Assembly (NCBI GenBank): GCA_032164245.1
Contig: JAVMKO010000004.1
Coordinates: 36,991,626 to 37,055,625, forward strand
Source of the DNA: Sternotherus odoratus
Taxonomy: Eukaryota > Chordata > Testudines > Kinosternidae
Reading direction: 5' to 3'
DNA length: 64,000 bases
Positions within the stretch are counted from its first letter, which is position 1; the number at the start of each line of letters is the position of its first letter. A program made the position numbers and the translations under genes. This document shows positions 57,444 to 64,000 of the stretch, piece after piece. The notes under the pieces were generated by a model. It did not search any database and was not told where the DNA came from. It was given only the letters and a program-made list of their open reading frames with translations.

Positions 57444-58742
57444 ATGTAAACTAATGACAATTGATGCCCATGTGGATCTGCAGAGAGCCTGAAACAGCAG
57501 CTCTAAGAGGTGCATCCCACCCTTGTTATCTATGCTCCCTATATACAAGTTGGTGGGTAGATGGTATCAGGCTCCTTAGTTGGATTGTGAGTATTTATAT
57601 ACACATGCAACACCATGGCATTCTCAGTAGTCATTGAGGGGTCAAGGATCTGAAGAGTGCTACTTGCTACACTCTTTGACAAGGAGACAATGTTGAACTT
57701 AACTGGGTCATTAGATGTGCTGAGCAGAAGTTTCGCACCATAGAGTTGCAAATTTGTGTGCTGCTTATGAGGTAAAACAATCTGCTTTGGGATAAGCTCC
57801 TCGCTTTGTCAGAGTGTCTTCTTGGGTAGTCAGATATAAACCATTGGTAAGGAGGGTCAGGAAGGGACTCATCCATGTCCTCTTTTTTAACTTCATATAC
57901 TTCATACCTTCCCTACCCGACCTTCCGTACAATTTTGGAACCCCGATGTGGTCCTCAGGTCAAAACGTTTGCCCACCCCTGATTTATATGGTTGTAGTTA
58001 CTGCTCCTTGAGGTATTTTGTGGTTATAACATCAACCAAAAGGGACTGTAAACTGCCAGTCATAATGGCTGAGGTGCCTTAAATAGTATTCTGTTCCAAA
58101 TTGCTAACTTGGTGGCTTCTGACTTCTGCATGAATATATGTCTACCTTACAGTATTTTTCTAAGATCCTGCATATTACCAGATGAGGCTAGGTTGCATAG
58201 TGCAAGATGTTAAAATTGCACTTAGCTGCAGCATATGTAGGACTGTTACTTGTATGTGAATTTTCTACATTACCTATGGCTTATAATAAATTCAGGGGAA
58301 GACTACCTTTGCTAAAAGATTGTCTAAAGGGTTAAGCTTTGTATTCAAATCTGTTATGTTGAGATACCTAAAGTGTATTCTAATAGATCCAAAGCAGTCA
58401 CAACATTTCTGAAAAATCTTTCTGATCGTATGTTTGCAAGACATAATTGTGATCCCCAATTCAAGAAAAGTCTTCCGATATTTATTTAAAATACTACACA
58501 ATTTTCCTTCTTTGAGAGTAGTTGTTACTGAATCTCCCAGAAGTGATCCTCAGTATACAGGCAGTACTCAAAGGAAAACAGTTGCTCGTAAATTCCTTAT
58601 CCTGAATTCTTTAAGTAAAATATATAGATGGATATTGTCAACCACCTTCTGGTACCCTTTTTAATCTGTTTTTGAATTCTGATTAAATGGAATGGAAGAA
58701 TGAGAGTTGGTGCCTGTGGTTCTTTGTAACCTTGCACAAATA

Positions 58743-58885
58743 CAGTAAAACCTCGATATAACGGACTAATTCGGGCGAGAGGGTGTCCGTTAAAGCGGAA
58801 AGTCCGTTATTTAATAATAATTTTTAAAAAGAGCTGTCGGAGCAGCAGCCCGCCTGACTTAGTCCATTATATCGAGATTTTACTG
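58743..58885. mobile_element. Tigger/mariner-like MITE, short copy
   Basis: Ends are cagtaaaacctcgatataac and atcgagattttactg, flanked by TA (58741-58742 and 58886-58887). Same family as the 830-bp element at 14285, but without its minisatellite. Confidence 0.8.
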
Positions 58886-59259
58886 TATCACGGCAGCCGT
58901 GAGTCAGCCCGCCCGGGTCCCGGCTGCTGGGACCCGGGCGGCAGCCGGGAGCCTTCAGCCAGCCCGCCCGGGTCTCATGGTATCTCTAGGTGGAATTTAG
59001 ATTATACCCAGGATACTGGACTTAAAAAAATTTCTCCTGGCCCCACTCCTTTTTGGGGAGCAACAACTGCCAGTGCTACTTCTACTGCCTCGGAGAAGCT
59101 CATATCTGCAGTATCTAAGTGCAGTATCTGCTGCTCTTTTCCCAGCTGAACACAGCAGGTGTGAGAACTCCAGCTTTGGAAGCACCTTATTGAGCATGCA
59201 AAGAGGCCCCATTGAGACCTAGGCCAGGGGGTTCCCCCCATACATTGGCCAAAGTCATC

Positions 59260-59856
59260 AAGGAGCATGCCCCTTAGTATTATGCTGGCATGGACACCGC
59301 TTGATCTCGCAGCGCCGATCAGACTCCCGGCAACGGTCACCCGCCCGGCACCGGTTGCAGTCTCGGCGCCGCAAGGAGTTGAGACCCTGCTCAAGGTCTC
59401 CTCCTGGCCGTTCGCGCCACTCGTGCTCTGGCCGCCGATCAGAGTCCCGGCACCCTGGTAAGGGCCGGTCGTACTCTCGGCACCGGTCGCACTCCCGGCA
59501 CCGGTCCCTCAGCTGGCGCCGAGACCGGTCGAGACGTCGCTCCACAAGCCGCTCGTCGTCCCGGCACTGCTCGTCGTCCCGGCACCGGTCCTACTCCGGC
59601 CATCACCGGTCACCCCGGCGCTGCCCTTCACCTCGGCACCGGACCCCGTCGCGGCGCCGAAGGTCCTCCCGGTACCGATCATCGTCTCGGCACCGAGACT
59701 CCCCGAGGCGGCACCGTTCAGGTAGCCACGATTCCTCGGATGGGCACCATACCGCCTAGCACCGGTTGAGAAGCCCACAGCACCGGGAGTGTAGAGAGCG
59801 GCACCGGACCCCGGCGCGGCGCCGAAGGTCCCCCCAGTACCGCTCATCGGGACCAA
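59260..59856 (+). pseudogene. DIRS gag fragment, arginine/serine-rich
   Basis: An open frame (59301-59759) encodes an almost uninterrupted RS/RH repeat with units such as SRHRS, RRHRS and SRRRS, built from cggcaccgg-type DNA repeats. It resembles the shorter RS-rich stretch of the gag at 48770-48870. I assign it to a different DIRS subfamily by that similarity and because it abuts a DIRS terminal palindrome at 59857. Confidence 0.6.
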
Positions 59857-60155
59857 CAGGGTTACTTACCTGTAACTGTTGTTCTTCGAGATGTGTTGCT
59901 CACATCCATTCCAAACCCACCCTCCTTCCCCACTGTCGGTTTAGCCGGCAAAGAAGGAACTGAGGGCCAGACTGTGTCGCAGGGGTACTTATAGAGTGCC
60001 TCAGTGGCGCCACTCCAGGGGGCTCCCTGCTCACCCAGTCTGCAGCTAGGGGAAAATCTACCCGGCAACCAGGCCCGCAGCGCGTGCCTAACCTATAGAG
60101 GAATGGATGTGAGCAACACATCTCGAAGAACAACAGTTACAGGTAAGTAACCCTG
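59857..60155. mobile_element. Solo DIRS-type terminal palindrome
   Basis: 299 bp with inverted ends of about 55 bp (cagggttacttacctg and caggtaagtaaccctg, then gttgttcttcgagatgtg and its inverse). It is homologous throughout to 55496-55800, the second half of the internal complementary region plus right repeat. It carries GTAAGT at 60143-60148 on plus and the same motif on minus at 59864-59869. Confidence 0.8.
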
Positions 60156-60539
60156 TTTTCATAGGTATTTAAAGTTTGGGAGCCACTGACCTAGAGAGAT
60201 CAGCCCTGGCAAGACATTGAGAATCTCGTGGATCGAGTCTTGGCCACACAAGAGATGGGTGGTACTAAATGCCTCAGACCACTGTGACTTATTTTGAATC
60301 CTCATACTGGCCTTATTGGGTCCCATGATACCTTTGTGTGGTACTTGGAATCCATGTGATTCAATAAGGAGCCTTGCCACCCCTCTCCTCCAAAGGGTCT
60401 ACCAAAACCTCCCTCTGAGGCCATGGAAGAATAGGAAAATGAGCAAGATCCATTGATATGGCTGGTACCAATAGGGATATATCCTCATCACCTAGCAAAG
60501 TAGTTGCTCCAGCCTCAGGCTTCCACCATACTATCATAA

Positions 60540-62870
60540 ACAATTTCAAGAGTCATGGAGGAGTTCCAGATCTCCTTAAATGAGGTTCAGGACTCTCACA
60601 ATAAGCTTTTACGTATCCTGCACTCCTAGTAAATGAAGCCATACTAGAACCAGCAAGGGCTGTATTGCACATGCTGGCTACCTGTGCCCCTAGGCCAAAG
60701 AAGGCAGAAAAGATTTACCTCATTCTAGCTAAGAGAGTGGAGTTCTTGTTTACCCATCCTCCTTGGTACTCTACATGGCCACAGAAGGATCCACACAACA
60801 TCCAGCAGCCACCCCTGCCCATAAGTAGGCTGTGCATCTAGATCATAGGGTGAGGAAGATGCTTACATCTATAGTTTAGAATCTCAAGCTACCAGGTTCT
60901 TCTTGCCAGATATGATTTTCTGAATTTTTCTAAGTTCCTGGACTTTAGGGACAAGTTATATCAGGGAGATGGGTTCAATTTCAAGCCGTTATTGTGAAGT
61001 GCAAACAGATGGCTAGAACTTCATTGCAAGTTGTGCTTAGTGCAGCAACGATCTGTGGCAGCCACCATTGTGCTATGCTGGGAATGGTGGCTGCCTCTTC
61101 AGGGTTTCCCAAAGAGGTCCAAAACGCTGTTGAGGACATATTTAATTAGGCTAATCTTTTCAATGAGAAGATAGACTACAAACAGTTGTCAGTGAAGGAC
61201 TCCAGGGCAACCTTCTGCTCTCTGTTTTATATAAGCCTCGGCCCCAAAGAGAAAATACTATAAACACCCCTAGAAACTGAACCCCTTACCACAGCCTTCT
61301 ATCACCAGCAGTTTTATGAGCCACCTCACAAATGGCAGAAAAATGCCAAAGCCAAGATACTCTTGTGATATTATCCAGAGTACTGTCTGGACCAATGAAT
61401 GGCTGTGTCCCCTCAGGTCTCCAACATGGGGTGCCTTTTACACTGCTTCACTGAGAGCTGTCAGTCCTGGTCTGCTCTCTCACAACCTCCAGCATGAAAG
61501 TTATGCTTAGTTTATAGTATGAGTTCTATAGCCAGCCACTCTTAATTACACCACAGAACACCACCAGCAAATTCCCAGTCCCAGACTTCCCACCAGAAAT
61601 GTATGTGTTGTACTGTCCAGCTCTCTCCTGCACAATGTAAGCTCATATAAAGTCCATCATTTTATTGATGGAAAAAAAATATGCACAAATACGATTATCC
61701 CAAGTGGAGGTTCCCAAACACATCAGTTCAAAACACACTGGATCTAAATAAAACAAGAAAATTAACTACAAAAGAATAGATTGTGACAAGAAGTAAAGAG
61801 TTAAAGTCAGAATTGGTTACGAGAAAATAAAAATAAATTGCAACTAACACCTAACTTAACAAGCTAAGTGAATTCAAAGCAAAGGTCTCTCTCACCCTGT
61901 GTTTCAGCAGTCTTACTGGCTGTTTCCTTTGTTCTTCAGGTGTTATGCATGCTGTGGGTAGAGAGAAAGGGAAGAATAATTTAGGGCATCTTCTCCGTCG
62001 TCTTACAGTTTTCTCTTCTTTGAGAATCAAAGGTTCCAGTTGAGATTCAGGAGACGGAAGGTCCGTGTAAACAAACTCCCCAGCCGTTTCATTGTTAATA
62101 TGTAGAACTTTAATGCATGGCTTCTTTCTTGACAAAGAATGGTCACTTTAACCAAGTGATGGTCCATTTGATTTTGCTGACAGCTGGCTGAAGCATCATC
62201 TAGCTTTTTGTCTCTGAAGAACTGGTTTGTGACTGCTCTCCAGCCTTGGAACATGTCTTAATATAAATAGTCTTATAATTTTAGATACAAGGTTGCCACA
62301 CATTTTATCAGGGCAATAATGAGCAGCAAATTGAGCTTTCAAATGATATGTCACAAAGCATGTTCTGTACAAAACATATCATAACCTCACAAAAGAGGTG
62401 AACATAAGAGTGCAGACTGTTACAGTGCTGCATCTTCCACTTCAACTGCAGCTATCCAAATGAGAGATTTTTGACAAGACCATTGAGGGCTGCAAACCGG
62501 TATTGATTCCATCTTCACCCAATGCCAAGATCCACTTTGAGCGATGTTTAGAGAACCTGTTCCACAATTGGAGGTTGATAATAGATAAGTAGATGCTGGA
62601 TATCACCCATTCTCCCATCCTCCAAAACTTACTTTCTCATTCCTTTTCAAGGACTTCTCTCAAGAGGGTATCCTCCAAGAAGTTTAATCTTTTCTCCAGT
62701 AGGGAGCTACAGAGTGGGTACCTCTTCAACATTGGGGGAATATTTCCTAGTTCCCAAGAAGAAAGGAGTCTGGAGACTCATTCTCAAGCTACATTAACTC
62801 AACATTTTTATTCATAAGCTGAAATTCCATATGGGTACCATTATATTGATTTAGATACAATATATGGGCT
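60540..62870 (+). pseudogene. Old, decayed DIRS copy: gag and RT remnants
   Basis: Around 60750 the translation reads EFLFTHPPW, matching HMFTHPPPG of the younger gag. Around 61070-61220 it matches the region ending MKDSRAMLRS (here VKDSRATFCS). At 62705-62850, EYFLVPKKKG and HKLKFHMGTII match the RT motifs YSRYFLIPKAKGG and KKLKFRMLSLATII. Many stops and frameshifts. The gag-to-RT gap is about 1 kb longer than in the young copy, implying an insertion at about 61490-62430. Confidence 0.7.
61490..62430 (-). mobile_element. Probable unclassified insertion within the old DIRS copy
   Basis: Sequence with no counterpart in the young DIRS. On the minus strand it has several short open frames and an AATAAA near 61660. 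An LTR or another retroelement end is possible, but I cannot define termini or family. Confidence 0.35.
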
Positions 62871-63504
62871 TAACCCAGCCACTGTCCAACATTTAAACAG
62901 TGTTTAAATAAGGTTCAGGTTCAGAGCCCTCAGCCTTAGCTTAGTATTATTGCACAAACACCATTAAAAATCCTATGAACCTTTTACAAAAGGATAAAGA
63001 AAAAGAAATGCAATATAAGTAAGGCTTTCATTTTAACATCCCTTGTTAGATGGTATCAAAAATTGTATCAAATAACTGTCCTTTTGGGGAAAGAAGTTAG
63101 TTATGGGTAACAGCTGTTTCTATTACAGTCTGATCCTATTTTGTCCCATGTGGCTGTTGAGATTCACTGCAGCCAGTGAAGGTTGCAGTGTTATCTGTCT
63201 CTCTCTCTCTGGCCCAGTCTGGGCATCTTTCAGGATTGGGATTGTTACAGGGTCAGGCCAGATGGAGAGTGATACAAGACAGATATGTTAGTCCCAGATT
63301 AAGCAAGTCCCTTTCCCCTGGGTAAGGTAACGGGCAGTTCCAGAACAATCAGGAACTTGCTGGAACCAATTAAGGCAATTAAGGAACCAATTAAGGCAGG
63401 CAGGCTAATTAGGATAGCCCGTACTTCTCAGTCTCCTTAAGGACCCAGCCAGAGAAAGGTTTGGAATAGTCCATCCTATCGTTTGAGTACTGTTTCAGTC
63501 ACTC

Positions 63505-63866
63505 ACAGTGGAATACACATAAGAACTAGCACTTGAAGAAAGGGAAGTTACTTCCTTATTGCAACTGGAATTCTTCAAGATGTGTAGTCCCTAGTTGTAT
63601 TCCATTACCCACTCTCTTTCCCATCTGCTTTGGATCATGACAAGATTCACAGCAGAGAAGAAACTAGAGGTGGTCAGTCCACTTCAATCCTTATATCCTC
63701 AGAGTGGAGCATGATGAGAGCGGAGGTGGAAGCATGGGGCCAACAGACCCTGCTTGCAAGAATTCTCTGGTCTCACGCATGGGTCCACATTCTTACCCAC
63801 AGTGGAATACAGATAGGGACCACACATTTTTTGAATACAATAAAATAAGTAACTTCCCTTTTTTCT
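63505..63866. repeat. Right terminus of the old DIRS copy
   Basis: cagtggaatacacataag...agcacttgaagaa aligns with the internal complementary region of the young element. aagggaagttactt...ttcttcaagatgtgtagtccc is repeated in inverted form at 63785-63863 (cacagtggaatac...aagtaacttccctt). The arrangement is that of 55454-55804. Confidence 0.65.
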
Positions 63867-64000
63867 ATTTTGGTATAATGTAGATAATTTCACTTTAACA
63901 AGATATCATTTATACATTGTTAGTGAAAGTACCATAATTGTACATTCTGCAGTGTTACATATTTAGTAAATCTAATTGTTATAACTGCATGCTAAAGTTC

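Larger units (their letters stand above)
47829..64000 (+). other. LARP1B intron 3 (partial)
   Basis: No further LARP1B exon was recognised up to the right edge. Two thirds of the stretch is transposon-derived. 56440-57170, 57452-58740 and 62880-63500 contain nothing I can identify. Confidence 0.6.

Overview
The window is vertebrate nuclear DNA, most likely from a turtle. Three protein-coding genes are recognised by exon-by-exon translation with compatible splice phases: MFSD8 (minus strand, first two coding exons only), ABHD18 (plus strand, complete coding region in 12 exons) and LARP1B (plus strand, first three coding exons). This order, with MFSD8 and ABHD18 head to head and LARP1B downstream, matches the amniote arrangement known from human chromosome 4q28. 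The turtle assignment is inference. It rests on a tRNA-derived SINE with a CR1-like tail, CR1 3' ends, many hAT, Harbinger and mariner MITEs, and a DIRS retrotransposon.

Layout. 1-3290: MFSD8 exons 2 and 1 (minus) and introns. About 2980-4080: CpG island holding a bidirectional promoter with two GTCACGTG E-boxes. 3725-9051: ABHD18 5'UTR intron with several transposons. 9052-33200: ABHD18 coding exons. One intron (17249-18542) is a minor-spliceosome AT-AC intron next to a 28-base exon. 33201-37379: ABHD18 3'UTR and intergenic DNA with a SINE split by a hAT insertion. 37380-38760: LARP1B CpG island and first coding exon. 38674-47828: LARP1B introns 1-2 with exons 2 and 3. 48136-55804: a structurally full-length DIRS-type tyrosine-recombinase retrotransposon inside LARP1B intron 3. 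It has inverted terminal repeats, an internal complementary region, gag, RT/RNase H and recombinase regions, and a 1.6-kb hAT element full of G-rich minisatellite nested in its RNase H. 57181-63866: another hAT, a short Tigger-like element, an arginine/serine-rich DIRS gag fragment, a solo DIRS terminal palindrome and an old decayed DIRS copy.

The genes are ordinary housekeeping genes. MFSD8 is a lysosomal membrane protein, ABHD18 an alpha/beta-hydrolase-fold protein, and LARP1B a La-related RNA-binding protein. The less ordinary content is in the introns. A family of hAT MITEs shares CAGSGGT-type ends and duplicates 8-bp targets with a central TA, several different MITEs carry internally amplified GC-rich minisatellites, and the DIRS-derived palindromes carry splice-donor motifs on both strands.
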